From: Janibacter sp. CX7
Lineage (GTDB): Bacteria; Actinomycetota; Actinomycetes; Actinomycetales; Dermatophilaceae
DNA: 64,000 nucleotides
Assembly: GCF_024362365.1 (NCBI RefSeq)
Contig: NZ_CP101464.1
Span: 1,984,001 to 2,048,000, forward strand
Reading direction: 5' to 3'
In this document: one piece after another, positions 27,328 to 35,872 of the stretch
How positions within the stretch are numbered: the stretch's first letter is position 1
How the letters are laid out: every line of letters starts with the position of its first letter
Program-made: the position numbers and the translations under genes
The notes under the pieces: model-generated
Database searches by the model: none
What the model saw: only the letters and a program-made list of their open reading frames with translations
What the model was told of the DNA's origin: nothing

Positions 27328-27743
27328 CAGTCATCGTCGTACTCGTCGTCGTCCGCGCCGTCGTCGTCACCGGCGTCATCATCGTCGTAGGTGGGCGCCG
27401 GCGCATCGGTGCGCGAGGTCCACGACGGCGTGGGGGTCCACGTGGGGCGCGTGCTCGCGCTGGTCGACGGCCGGGTGGTCGTGGTGGACGTGGGGTCGGA
27501 GGTCGAGCTGCTCGTCGGCGTGCTGGTCGAGGACGTGCTGGTCGGCCCCGTGCTGGTCGACGACGGGGTGGGCGTCGACGAGGTGCCGTCGGTCGTCAGC
27601 TGCAGCGGACGTTCCTCGACCGGCGGGGGGTCCGCCGGCGCCGCGGCCACGCGGAAGCCGAGCAGGACGAGCACCGGCACGGACAGCATGACCGCGAGGA
27701 GCATGCCGTCCCGGCCGAGCCTGCGGCGGGGTGCGGGAGTCAT
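27327..27743 (-). CDS. Single-span membrane protein with Ser/Thr/Pro linker and Asp-rich tail
   Basis: A 138-residue protein: basic N-terminus (RRRLGRDG), one hydrophobic helix (14-33), a low-complexity Ser/Thr/Pro linker (about 50-110), and a C-terminus of 19 residues that is nearly all acidic (DDDDAGDDDGADDDEYDDD). The topology puts the acidic tail outside. It is the first gene of the kinase-regulator operon. I do not recognise a family. The tail could bind calcium or other cations, or cationic peptides, and feed the kinase; this is inference. Translation looks leaderless. Confidence 0.75.
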   Translation of the reverse strand: MTPAPRRRLGRDGMLLAVMLSVPVLVLLGFRVAAAPADPPPVEERPLQLTTDGTSSTPTPSSTSTGPTSTSSTSTPTSSSTSDPTSTTTTRPSTSASTRPTWTPTPSWTSRTDAPAPTYDDDDAGDDDGADDDEYDDD

Positions 27744-27749
27744 GCCTCG

Positions 27750-27755
27750 AGGTTA
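27750..27755 (-). promoter_or_regulatory. Leaderless -10 box (TAACCT) of the OmpR-type operon
   Basis: TAACCT lies six bases before the ATG at 27743. The neighbouring 27756-27764 is a copy of the dispersed 9-mer. Confidence 0.5.
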
Positions 27756-29105
27756 CGAAGGGGGTGTGAGTCCCGGATGAGCGTCGGATGAAGAAGCCTT
27801 CATCAAGGGGTCGGGCACGGCGCGGGTCACGAGGTTGACCCCACGCATGACGTGGAAGCCGAGCAGCGCCGCGACGGTGCCCAGGGCGATGCCCGCGAAC
27901 TGCAGGTCCCCGACCTTCCACGTGAAGTCGGCGATGCCGATGATCAGCGCCACGGCAGCGGTCATGAGGTTGATCGGGTTGCCGAAGTCGACCTTGGCCT
28001 CGACCCAGATCTTCGCCCCGAGCAGGCCGATCATGCCGTAGAGGACGACGCCCGCCCCGCCGAGGACCCCCGGGGGCACGGTGGCGATGGCCTCGCCGAA
28101 CTTCGGCGAGAAGGACAGCAGCAGCGCGACGAGCGCGGCGACCCAGTAGGCGGCGGTCGAGTAGACGCGGGTGGCGGCCATGACGCCGATGTTCTCGGCG
28201 TAGGTCGTCGTGCCCGATCCACCGCCGGCTCCGGCCAGGGTCGTGGCGAGGCCGTCAGCGATGAGCGCCCTGCCCGTCAGCGGGTCGAGGTCCTCCCCCG
28301 TCATCGAGGCGACCGAGCGGATGTGCCCGACGTTCTCCGCCACGAGGACGAGGACGACCGGGATGAAGAGACCGGCGACCGCGAGCTCGAAGTGGGGCGC
28401 GTGGAAGTCCGGTGCCCCGAGCCAGTCGGCCTCGTGCATCCGGGCGAAGCTGACCTCGTCACGCAGCAGCGCGGTGGCGTAGCCGGCGGCGACACCGACG
28501 AGGATCGCGATGCGGGAGAAGAGCGTCCGCGTCGCGACGGTGACGAGCAGGATGACGACGACCGTCACGAGGGCGGTCACCGGGGACTTCATGAAGTTGA
28601 CCTTGGCGCTCGGCGCGAGGTTGAGCCCGATGAGCGCGACGATGGCGCCGGTGACGACCGGCGGCATGAGCGCCCGCAGCCACCGGTCGCCGGCCATCTG
28701 GACGACGACTCCGATGAGCGCGAGCGCGAGGCCGGCCATGACGACGCCGCCGAGAGCGGTGGGCATGTCGTGGCTCTTCGACGCCGCGGCCAGCGGTGCG
28801 ATGAAGGCGAAGGAGCTGCCGAGGTAGCTCGGCACCCGCCCCGCGGTGATGAGCAGGAAGAGCATCGTGCCGATGCCGCTGAAGAAGAGGGTCGTCGCCG
28901 GCGGCAGCCCGGTGATGAGGGGCACGAGAAAGGTCGCGCCGAACATCGCGACGACGTGCTGCGCGCCGAGACCGATCGTGCGGGGCCAGGACAGGCGCTC
29001 GCCGGGCCGCACGACCTCACCGGGCCGCACCTCGCGACCGTCACCGTGGACGGTCCAGCCGAGGCCGAAGGGGGCGGGGGGCCGGGTCGGGTCAGATGTC
29101 GTCAC
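27753..29105 (-). CDS. Uracil/xanthine permease, NCS2 (UraA) family
   Basis: A 450-residue transporter with about 14 helices. NCS2 signatures are QHVVAMFGATFLVP (49-62) and the substrate-site region GGGSGTTTYAENIGVMAATR. UraA-type proteins import uracil with protons. The N-terminal 30 residues are a soluble extension. The start overlaps the preceding unknown gene by 14 bases. Confidence 0.93.
   Translation of the reverse strand: MTTSDPTRPPAPFGLGWTVHGDGREVRPGEVVRPGERLSWPRTIGLGAQHVVAMFGATFLVPLITGLPPATTLFFSGIGTMLFLLITAGRVPSYLGSSFAFIAPLAAASKSHDMPTALGGVVMAGLALALIGVVVQMAGDRWLRALMPPVVTGAIVALIGLNLAPSAKVNFMKSPVTALVTVVVILLVTVATRTLFSRIAILVGVAAGYATALLRDEVSFARMHEADWLGAPDFHAPHFELAVAGLFIPVVLVLVAENVGHIRSVASMTGEDLDPLTGRALIADGLATTLAGAGGGSGTTTYAENIGVMAATRVYSTAAYWVAALVALLLSFSPKFGEAIATVPPGVLGGAGVVLYGMIGLLGAKIWVEAKVDFGNPINLMTAAVALIIGIADFTWKVGDLQFAGIALGTVAALLGFHVMRGVNLVTRAVPDPLMKASSSDAHPGLTPPS
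27774..27791 (-). promoter_or_regulatory. Direct-repeat operator, TCATCCG-N4-TCATCCG
   Basis: Two exact heptamers with an 11-base period lie about 18 bases upstream of the -10 box and cover the -35 region. OmpR/PhoB-type regulators bind such repeats. It lies within the 3' end of the uracil permease gene. An adjoining inverted repeat, GATGAAG-N4-CTTCATC, ends at 27804. Confidence 0.65.
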
Positions 29106-29592
29106 GAGGGGCGATCGTAGCCCTGCGCCGGGTCAGCCTGGTCCACAGCCACGGGGTGCGCGAGGGCGTCTTGACCTGCTCCCGCGGCGGCGGCCCCTCG
29201 TCGACGTCGTCGAAGAGCAGGACGTTGCCCCGGTAGGGCCCCGCGAGGGTCGACGGGTCGATGCTGCCCGCGGCCGCGCGGCGCAGGACCTCGGGTGCGT
29301 CGTCGGCGGCCAGGGCGTCGTGGAGCTGCACCTCGGTGCCGAGCATCGCCGCGAGCGTCTCGAGGCGGCGCGGCGAGGTCCGCGCGAGCCGGTCGCCCAC
29401 GGCGAGGGTCCAGCTCCCGCCGACGCCGGGCAGGGGCGGGAGGATGACGGTGCGGGTCCCGGCCGCGGCGGCATCACCCGGGTCGGCAGCTCGTCCGTCG
29501 GTCAGCCCGAGGGCCTCGGCGACATCGGCCTGCGTCCGGTCGCGGACGGCCAGCCAGGCGCTGCCCGGGCCGAAGGGCTCGAGCCCGCTCAC
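29092..29592 (-). CDS. Conserved actinobacterial protein of unknown function
   Basis: A 166-residue soluble protein beginning SGLEPFGPGSAWLAVRDRT, with an Ala/Gly-rich middle and a basic C-terminus (RLTRRRATIAPR). I recognise no domain. It overlaps both neighbours (GTGA with the acetyltransferase, 14 bases with the permease), so it is real and part of this operon. Nothing indicates an activity. Confidence 0.7.
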   Translation of the reverse strand: MSGLEPFGPGSAWLAVRDRTQADVAEALGLTDGRAADPGDAAAAGTRTVILPPLPGVGGSWTLAVGDRLARTSPRRLETLAAMLGTEVQLHDALAADDAPEVLRRAAAGSIDPSTLAGPYRGNVLLFDDVDEGPPPREQVKTPSRTPWLWTRLTRRRATIAPRDDI

Positions 29593-30575
29593 AGCGAGCG
29601 GGCCATGATGACGCCGTCACGGTCGTCGTCGGGGCCGACCCGCACGGCGCCGGGCACGCGCCCGACCTCGGTGTAGCCGTAGCGGGTGTAGAACTCGCCC
29701 AGCCCGGTCCCACCCCGGTAGTCGAGGGTGGCCACCTCGACGCCCGCGTCACGGGCCGCCCGGTGCAGGCCGGCCATGAGCAGGGCGCCGTGGTTGGTCC
29801 CCCGGCGGTCGGGGTCGGTCATGATCCGCTCGAGGTTGGCGGTGTGGGCGACGGTCGCCCCCGACGGGCGGGCGACGAAGCCGAAGCCGAGCAGGTCGCC
29901 GCCCGGGGAGTTGAGCGCCACGAGGGTGGCGGAGCCGCGCTCGAGACGCTCGGCGTAGCCGTCGAGGACGGCCGCGACCTCGTCCTCGCTCGCCCCGGGC
30001 AGGAAGCCGACCGCTCCCCCGGCGTCGTTGACCCGCACCCACATGCGCAGCATCGCCTCGCGCGCCCGCGCGGGGATGCGATCGGTGACGCGCACCCAGG
30101 GCAGCTCGAGGACGAGCCACTCGTCCTCCCCGGAGACGTGGTCGAGGTCGGGCGCGTGCTCCATGCCCGCGGACTCGGCGACGAAGCGGGTGCCGACGTC
30201 CTCCGGCGCGACCCGCAGCCGCAGCGGCAGCTCCGGCAGCCACTCGAGGGCGTACGCGACGACGAGCCGCAGCGCCCGGGAGGCCAGCTCGTCACCCCCT
30301 TCGCCGTCGACGACGCGGATCGTCACGCGGATGAAGTCGGTGTGCGCCCGCAGCCCGACGAAGCCGACGGCGCGGCCGGCGGGACCGCTGATGATCCACG
30401 TGCCGTAGCCGTGCTCCTCCCAGTGCTCGCGCCAGGCCCGCACGATCTCGGCGGGCCGGCCGGCGTCGGCCGGGAGCCCCATGAGCTCGGCGACGAGAGC
30501 GGCGTCGTCCTCGACGGGCGGGAGCAGGCTGAGGTCGTCTGAGGTGATGGTGCGAGGGGCGGTCACGGACCCCAT
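29589..30575 (-). CDS. Double-domain GNAT acetyltransferase
   Basis: A 328-residue protein with two GNAT-like halves. The N-terminal half (about 35-160) is degenerate; the C-terminal half (about 175-325) has RRGTNHGALLMAGLHRAARD and the terminal YTRYGYTEVG motif of acetyl-CoA-binding enzymes. Related two-GNAT proteins include mycothiol synthase-like and Eis-like enzymes, but the substrate is not readable. ATG 30575 was chosen over upstream codons because it leaves a 37-base divergent gap with the helicase gene. The Asp-Gly-Glu-Gly-Gly run is written with GAA-GGG-GGT. Confidence 0.8.
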   Translation of the reverse strand: MGSVTAPRTITSDDLSLLPPVEDDAALVAELMGLPADAGRPAEIVRAWREHWEEHGYGTWIISGPAGRAVGFVGLRAHTDFIRVTIRVVDGEGGDELASRALRLVVAYALEWLPELPLRLRVAPEDVGTRFVAESAGMEHAPDLDHVSGEDEWLVLELPWVRVTDRIPARAREAMLRMWVRVNDAGGAVGFLPGASEDEVAAVLDGYAERLERGSATLVALNSPGGDLLGFGFVARPSGATVAHTANLERIMTDPDRRGTNHGALLMAGLHRAARDAGVEVATLDYRGGTGLGEFYTRYGYTEVGRVPGAVRVGPDDDRDGVIMARSL

Positions 30576-30612
30576 GGTGACACCCCGTTCACCGCGCTGG
30601 GACGATGGGCAG

Positions 30613-33198
30613 ATGACTGATCCGCTCTCCGTGCCCGTCGGCACCGACCCCGACGAGCTCTTCGAGCGCTTCCAGGCATGGACGGCCGATCGCGGCCTGA
30701 CGCTCTACCCGCACCAGGAGGAGGCGCTGCTCGCGCTCCTCGGCGACGACCACGTCGTCCTCGCCACGCCCACCGGTTCCGGCAAGTCCCTCGTCGCGAC
30801 CGGGGCCATCGCCCACGCGATGGCCAAGGACGAGGTCGCCTTCTACACCGCGCCGATCAAGGCCCTCGTCTCGGAGAAGTTCTTCGACCTCTGCGCGACC
30901 TTCGGCGCCGACAACGTCGGCATGCTCACCGGCGACGCGTCGGTCAACGCCGACGCCCCGGTCATCGTCTGCACCGCCGAGGTGCTCGCCAACCTCGCGC
31001 TGCGCGAGGGCCGCGAGGCCGACGTCGGCCTCGTCGTCATGGACGAGTTCCACTACTACGCCGAGCCGGAGCGCGGCTGGGCCTGGCAGGTCCCGCTGCT
31101 CGAGCTGCCGCAGGCGCAGATGCTCCTCATGTCGGCGACCCTCGGCGACACCAAGGCCATCGAGGAGGACCTCGCCGAGCGCACCGGGCGCGACGTCGTC
31201 GTCGTCAAGGACGCCGAGCGACCCGTGCCGCTGACCTTCCGCTGGGCCCTCACCCCGCTGCAGGAGACGATCGAGGAGATCCTCGAGTGGCGCCGCGCGC
31301 CGGTCTACGTCGTGCACCAGACCCAGGCCAATGCCGCCGAGCACGCCCGGCTCGTGCAGACGCTCAAGCTGCTCGACAAGGACGAGAAGGCGGCGATCGC
31401 CGACCGGCTCGCCGGATTCCGCTTCTCCGCCGGCTTCGGCCGCACCCTCGGCGGGATGCTGCGTCGTGGCGTCGGCGTGCACCACGCCGGCATGCTGCCG
31501 CGCTACCGGCGCCTGGTCGAGCAGCTCGCGCAGGAGGGCCTGCTCAAGGTCATCTGCGGCACCGACACCCTCGGCGTCGGCATCAACGTGCCGATCCGCA
31601 CCGTCCTCTTCACCTCGCTGACGAAGTTCGACGGCTCGCGCCACCGCGTGCTGCGGGTGCGCGAGTTCCTCCAGATCGCCGGGCGGGCCGGCCGCGCCGG
31701 CTACGACACCGAGGGCTACGTCGTCGTCCAGGCCCCCGAGCACGTCATCGACAACCACCGCGCGCTGCTCAAGGCCGGCGACGACGAGAAGAAGCGCAAG
31801 AAGGTCCAGCGCAAGAAGCCCCCGGAGGGATTCGTCGTGTGGACCGAGGACACCTTCACCAAGCTGACGACCAATGCCCCCGAGACCCTCCGGTCGCGGA
31901 TGAAGGTCGACAACTCGACGATCCTCAACGTCGTCGCCCGCCCCGGCGACCCGGTCACCGCGCTCTCCCGGCTCACGAGGGACAACCACGAGGACGCGAA
32001 GGGGAGGGCTCGCCTCGCCCGACGAGCGATCCGTCTGGGGCGCAGCCTCCTGGACTCCGGTGTGCTGGAGCGCCTCCCGGAGCCGGACGGGACGGGGCGG
32101 ACCGTCGCGCTGACGCTCGACCTGCCCCCGGACTTCGCGCTCAACCAGCCGCTCGCCCCCTTCGCGCTGGCGGCGCTCGACCTGCTCGACCCCGACTCCC
32201 CCACGCACGCCCTCGACGTCGTCTCGACGATCGAGGCCGTGCTCGAGGCGCCGATGGCCGTCCTCGTCGCGCAGCAGCACGCCGCCCGCGGCGAGGCGAT
32301 CGCCGAGATGAAGGCGGACGGCATCGAGTACGAGGAGCGGATGCGGCTGCTCGAGGAGATCACCTGGCCGCGCCCGCTCGCCGAGGAGCTGGCCGCGGCC
32401 TTCGAGACCTATCGGCAGAGCCACCCGTGGCTGCCTGAGGAGGCGCTCGTGCCGAAGTCGGTCGTGCGCCTCATGTGGGAGGAGGGGATGTCCTTCGCCG
32501 ACTTCGTGCGCCGATTCACCCTCGCCCCGCGCGAGGGGCTCGTGCTGCGCTACCTCACCGATGCCTACCGCACGCTCACCCGCACCGTGCCGGAGGCGCA
32601 CTCCTCCCCCGAGCTGCGCGAGATCGTCGAGTGGCTCGGCGAGACGGTGCGCCAGACCGACTCCTCGCTGCTCGACGAGTGGGAGGCCCTGGCCGACCCG
32701 GACGCCGCCGCGCGACTCGCCGAGGACCGCGAGGCGGCCCCGCCGCCGCGGCCGCTGTCGGCGCGCACCGGCCCCTTCCGCGCGATGGTGCGCGGCGCCC
32801 TGTGGCAGCGCGTCGAGCGCGCCGCCCGCGACGACCTGTCGGCCCTGGCCGCCATCGAGCAGGCCGCGGCCGAGCTCGCCGACGACGGGCGCGCGCCGGT
32901 CATGCGCTACGACGACTGGGACGTCGCGCTCGGTGACTACTGGGAGGAGCACGACCGGATCGGCACCGACCAGGACGCCCGCGGGCCCCAGCACCTGCAC
33001 GTCGAGGAGGTGCGTGGCCCGGCGCCCGGACGTGACGACGGCGACGACGCCGCGGACGTGCGTCTGTGGGAGGTGCGCCAGACCCTCGCCGACCCCGAGG
33101 GCGACGGCGACTGGGTCGTCGAGGCCCTCGTCGACCTCGACGCCTCCGACCGGGTCGGCGAGGCGGTCGTGCTCGCCACGGCGCTGCGCCGGCTGTGA
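30613..33198 (+). CDS. Ski2-like DEAD/DEAH helicase with DUF3516 C-terminal domain
   Basis: An 861-residue helicase. Walker A ATPTGSGKS lies at 51-59, DEFH at 144-147, MSATL follows, and the second RecA domain has GVHHAGMLPRY and QIAGRAGRAGYD. The C-terminal third matches DUF3516 of actinobacterial proteins. Likely an RNA helicase; the role is not established. ATG 30613 follows GACGAT by six bases, resembling the leaderless pattern. Confidence 0.9.
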   Translation: MTDPLSVPVGTDPDELFERFQAWTADRGLTLYPHQEEALLALLGDDHVVLATPTGSGKSLVATGAIAHAMAKDEVAFYTAPIKALVSEKFFDLCATFGADNVGMLTGDASVNADAPVIVCTAEVLANLALREGREADVGLVVMDEFHYYAEPERGWAWQVPLLELPQAQMLLMSATLGDTKAIEEDLAERTGRDVVVVKDAERPVPLTFRWALTPLQETIEEILEWRRAPVYVVHQTQANAAEHARLVQTLKLLDKDEKAAIADRLAGFRFSAGFGRTLGGMLRRGVGVHHAGMLPRYRRLVEQLAQEGLLKVICGTDTLGVGINVPIRTVLFTSLTKFDGSRHRVLRVREFLQIAGRAGRAGYDTEGYVVVQAPEHVIDNHRALLKAGDDEKKRKKVQRKKPPEGFVVWTEDTFTKLTTNAPETLRSRMKVDNSTILNVVARPGDPVTALSRLTRDNHEDAKGRARLARRAIRLGRSLLDSGVLERLPEPDGTGRTVALTLDLPPDFALNQPLAPFALAALDLLDPDSPTHALDVVSTIEAVLEAPMAVLVAQQHAARGEAIAEMKADGIEYEERMRLLEEITWPRPLAEELAAAFETYRQSHPWLPEEALVPKSVVRLMWEEGMSFADFVRRFTLAPREGLVLRYLTDAYRTLTRTVPEAHSSPELREIVEWLGETVRQTDSSLLDEWEALADPDAAARLAEDREAAPPPRPLSARTGPFRAMVRGALWQRVERAARDDLSALAAIEQAAAELADDGRAPVMRYDDWDVALGDYWEEHDRIGTDQDARGPQHLHVEEVRGPAPGRDDGDDAADVRLWEVRQTLADPEGDGDWVVEALVDLDASDRVGEAVVLATALRRL

Positions 33199-33222
33199 CC
33201 GCGGGCATATCCTGACGACCTG

Positions 33223-34683
33223 ATGATCACGCTCCCCCGGCGTCTCGCCCACCTCCTGCTCGCCCTGGCCGTCGCGCTCGGCCCGGCGCTGCTGTCCGCC
33301 CCCTCGGCCTCCGCGTCCGCTCCCGCCGACGCGTCCGCGTCCAAGGTCCCCGACCCCCTTCGCGTCGGGACCGAAGGGGTGTACGCCCCCTTCTCCATCA
33401 AGCAGGGTGACGACTTCACCGGCTTCGACGTCGAGGTGATGAAGGCCGTCGGCGAGCGGCTCGGGGTCGAGGTGGAGTTCGTCGCGACGCCGTGGGACTC
33501 GATGTTCGCCGCCCTCGCAGCGGGGCGCTTCGACGTCGTCGCCAACCAGGTCAACGTCAACCCCGAGCGCGAGAAGCTCTACGACCTCTCCGACCCCTAC
33601 GTCGACACCGCCGGCGTGCTCGTCGTCGCCGAGGACAACCCGGAGAACATCACGAAGCTCTCCGACCTCAAGGGCAAGCGCGCCGCCGAGAACCTCACGA
33701 GCAGCTGGGCCGAGGTGGCCAAGGACAACGGCGCCGACATCGTCGGCGTGGACGGCATGAACGAGGCGATGTCGAGCCTCAAGGAGGGCCGGGTCGACGC
33801 GATCGTCAACGACAAGCTCGCCGTGCGCAACTACATCGCGACCAGCCCCGACCCCGGGGTCAAGATCGTCGCCGAGACCGACGACCAGGCCCAGTCGGTC
33901 TTCGCCGCGAAGAAGGGCACCGGCTACATGCCGGAGATCAACAAGGCCCTCGCGGAGATGGAGGAGGACGGGACCACCCAGGCGATCTACGACAAGTACT
34001 TCTCGGCGGACCAGGCCGCCCCGAGCGCCTGGGACCTCGTCAAGGACAACGCCGGGCCCATGGCCTGGGCGACGATCAAGGTGACCATCCCGCTCACGGC
34101 GATCTCCTTCGCCATCGGCCTCGTGCTCGCCCTCGTCGCCGCCATCGGCCGGATGTCGACCTCGGCCGTCCCGCGGGGCATCGCCCGCGCCTACATCTCG
34201 ATCATCCGGGGCACGCCGCTGCTCGTGCAGCTCTTCCTCATCTTCTACGCGCTTCCCGAGGTCGGCATCGACCTGCCGCCCTTCGTCGCCGCCGTCATCG
34301 CCCTGTCTCTCAACGTCGGCGGCTACGCGGCCGAGGTGATCCGCTCGGCCATCGAGTCGATCCCCAAGGGGCAGTGGGAGGCGGCGCAGACGATCGGCAT
34401 GGGGCCACGCACGGCGCTGCGCCGGATCATCCTGCCGCAGGCGACCCGCACGGCGATCCCGCCGCTGTCCAACACCCTCGTCTCGCTGCTCAAGGACACC
34501 TCGCTCACCTCGATCATCCTCGTCGTCGAGCTGACCCAGACCGCCCGCTTCGCCGCGGCGCCGACCTTCCAGTACATGCCGATGTTCGCGCTCGCCGCCC
34601 TCTACTACTGGATCATCTGCACGATCCTGTCCTTCCTCCAGGACCGTGCCGAGGAGAGGTTCAGCCGTTATGTCGCAGCCTGA
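33223..34683 (+). CDS. Fused substrate-binding protein and permease of a polar amino-acid ABC transporter
   Basis: A 486-residue protein: signal/anchor (1-32), a family 3 solute-binding domain (about 45-265, with GVYAPFS, GFDVEVMKAVGERLG and ALAAGRFDVVANQ), then a HisM/GlnP permease (about 285-480) with the EAA loop EVIRSAIESIPKGQWEAAQ. Fusion of both in one chain is known for some amino-acid importers. Substrate is probably glutamine or another polar amino acid. A TATCCT box lies nine bases before ATG 33223. The Thr-Glu-Gly run carries two copies of the motif in opposite orientations (33354 and 33372). Confidence 0.93.
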   Translation: MITLPRRLAHLLLALAVALGPALLSAPSASASAPADASASKVPDPLRVGTEGVYAPFSIKQGDDFTGFDVEVMKAVGERLGVEVEFVATPWDSMFAALAAGRFDVVANQVNVNPEREKLYDLSDPYVDTAGVLVVAEDNPENITKLSDLKGKRAAENLTSSWAEVAKDNGADIVGVDGMNEAMSSLKEGRVDAIVNDKLAVRNYIATSPDPGVKIVAETDDQAQSVFAAKKGTGYMPEINKALAEMEEDGTTQAIYDKYFSADQAAPSAWDLVKDNAGPMAWATIKVTIPLTAISFAIGLVLALVAAIGRMSTSAVPRGIARAYISIIRGTPLLVQLFLIFYALPEVGIDLPPFVAAVIALSLNVGGYAAEVIRSAIESIPKGQWEAAQTIGMGPRTALRRIILPQATRTAIPPLSNTLVSLLKDTSLTSIILVVELTQTARFAAAPTFQYMPMFALAALYYWIICTILSFLQDRAEERFSRYVAA

Positions 34684-35461
34684 GATGGTCGTCTCCGCGG
34701 CCCACGTCCGCAAGAGCTTCGGGGACAAGGAGGTCCTGCGCGACATCTCCTTCGAGGTCGGCCCCGGCGAGGTGACCGTCGTCCTCGGCCCGTCGGGCTC
34801 GGGCAAGACGACCCTGCTGCGCGCCCTCGGCGGGCTCGAGCGTCCCGATGCCGGCGTCATCACGGTCGGCGACGCGAGCGTCGACTTCGCCCAGCTGACG
34901 CCCGGCCGTCACGACCGGCTCCCCCGGGGTCAGCGCGAGCAGCTGACCGCGCTCGGTCGGCAGAGCGGCTTCGTCTTCCAGGGGCACAACCTCTTCGCCC
35001 ACAAGACCGCCCTCGACAACATCACCGAGGGCCCGGTCGTCGTGCAGGGCGAGGACCCGGAGGCCGCGCGCGAGCGGGCGCTGGCGCTGCTCGACCAGGT
35101 CGGGCTGCGCGAGCACGCCGACAAGTACCCCTTCCAGCTCTCCGGCGGTCAGCAGCAGCGGGTCGGCATCGCCCGGGCGCTCGCGCTGCGGCCCTCGGTC
35201 GTCCTCTTCGACGAGCCGACCTCGGCGCTCGACCCCGAGACCGTCGGCGAGGTGCTGCAGGTGATGCGCGACCTCGCCGAGCAGCACTGGACGATGGTCG
35301 TCGTCACCCACGAGATCCGCTTCGCCCGGCAGGTGGCCGACGAGGTCCTCTTCATCGACGGCGGGGTCGTCGTCGAGCGGGGCGCGCCCGAGCAGGTGAT
35401 CCTCGACCCGCAGGCCGAGCGCACCCGCAGCTTCCTCCAGCGCATCCTCGACCCGCTGTGA
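34670..35461 (+). CDS. Polar amino-acid ABC transporter ATP-binding protein
   Basis: A 263-residue ATPase: Walker A GPSGSGKT (40-47), signature LSGGQQQR (157-164), Walker B with DEPTSA (181-186) and the H-loop in VVTHE. It resembles GlnQ. ATG 34670 has GAGGAGAGG 11 bases upstream and overlaps the fused permease gene by 14 bases, confirming one transporter. A short insertion around residues 70-98 (TPGRHDRLPRGQREQL) is typical of this actinobacterial subfamily. Confidence 0.93.
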   Translation: MSQPEMVVSAAHVRKSFGDKEVLRDISFEVGPGEVTVVLGPSGSGKTTLLRALGGLERPDAGVITVGDASVDFAQLTPGRHDRLPRGQREQLTALGRQSGFVFQGHNLFAHKTALDNITEGPVVVQGEDPEAARERALALLDQVGLREHADKYPFQLSGGQQQRVGIARALALRPSVVLFDEPTSALDPETVGEVLQVMRDLAEQHWTMVVVTHEIRFARQVADEVLFIDGGVVVERGAPEQVILDPQAERTRSFLQRILDPL

Positions 35462-35465
35462 CGCC

Positions 35466-35750
35466 GTGATCCTCGTCGACCCGCCCACGTGGCCCGGCTG
35501 GGGTCGCACGTGGAGCCATCTCGTCTCGGACGCCTCGATCGAGGAGCTGCACGCCTTCGCGCAGCGGCTGGGCATCCCCCGCAAGCTCTTCGACGAGGAC
35601 CACTACGACGTGCCGGTCGAGCGCTACGACGAGGTCGTCGCCGCCGGCGCGACGCAGGTGACCGGAGCAGAGCTCATCCGCCGCCTCATCCGCAGCGGCC
35701 TGCGGGTCACGGCCGCCGAGCGAGCCGGTCGAGCTCCCGACGCAGGTTGA
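35466..35750 (+). CDS. DUF4031 domain protein
   Basis: A 94-residue protein with the DUF4031 hallmarks ILVDPPTWPGWGRTWSHLVSD and KLFDEDHYDVP. Function unknown. It starts with GTG four bases after the transporter ATPase. Its last 15 codons overlap, in antisense, a remnant of an HD-domain gene end (35707-35757), suggesting that the two genes once overlapped tail to tail. Confidence 0.88.
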   Translation: MILVDPPTWPGWGRTWSHLVSDASIEELHAFAQRLGIPRKLFDEDHYDVPVERYDEVVAAGATQVTGAELIRRLIRSGLRVTAAERAGRAPDAG

Positions 35751-35757
35751 CCCGCGC
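35707..35757 (-). pseudogene. C-terminal remnant of a second HD-domain hydrolase gene
   Basis: Read on the minus strand, this segment encodes ARVNLRRELDRL, then ARRP and a stop. The intact HD gene at 36417 ends ARVNLRRELDRL, RGGP, stop. Over the 12 shared codons there are four base differences, all synonymous in this frame. No HD sequence continues upstream. It overlaps the 3' end of DUF4031 antisense. Confidence 0.75.
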
Positions 35758-35797
35758 GCCCTCTGCAGGTCGACAGGCGAGGTCGCGACCGAACTCC

Positions 35798-35803
35798 TAG
35801 GCT
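35798..35803 (+). promoter_or_regulatory. Putative -10 box (TAGGCT) of the lipoprotein gene
   Basis: TAGGCT is followed by a 69-base leader with imperfect CACCACGCA repeats and an AAAGGGG ribosome-site candidate before ATG 35873. No convincing -35 is seen. Confidence 0.3.
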
Positions 35804-35872
35804 GGGTGGCGCACCACGCAGCGACACCACGCACCACGCAACACGCACCAGACACAAAGGGGACATTTCAGC

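Noticed and set aside
27480..27600. GTC/GAC/GCT trinucleotide runs as microsatellites
   Set aside because: They are the coding sequence of the Ser/Thr/Asp-rich linker and tail of the membrane protein and follow its reading frame.
28900..30650. Riboswitch before the uracil or NCS1 permeases
   Set aside because: The upstream gaps are absent or under 40 bases, so there is no room for an aptamer.
30589..34863. Very long minus-strand open frame opposite the helicase and ABC transporter genes
   Set aside because: It is the antisense of well-recognised genes, rich in Asp-Arg-Gly-Val low complexity, and arises from third-position GC. No domain is present. Similar long frames opposite 4905-5786, 10076-11620 and 18653-21142 were rejected for the same reason.
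35805..35860. CACCACGCA repeats as a possible CRISPR or origin-like array
   Set aside because: The units are short, irregular and without spacers of even length; they are just a repetitive leader.
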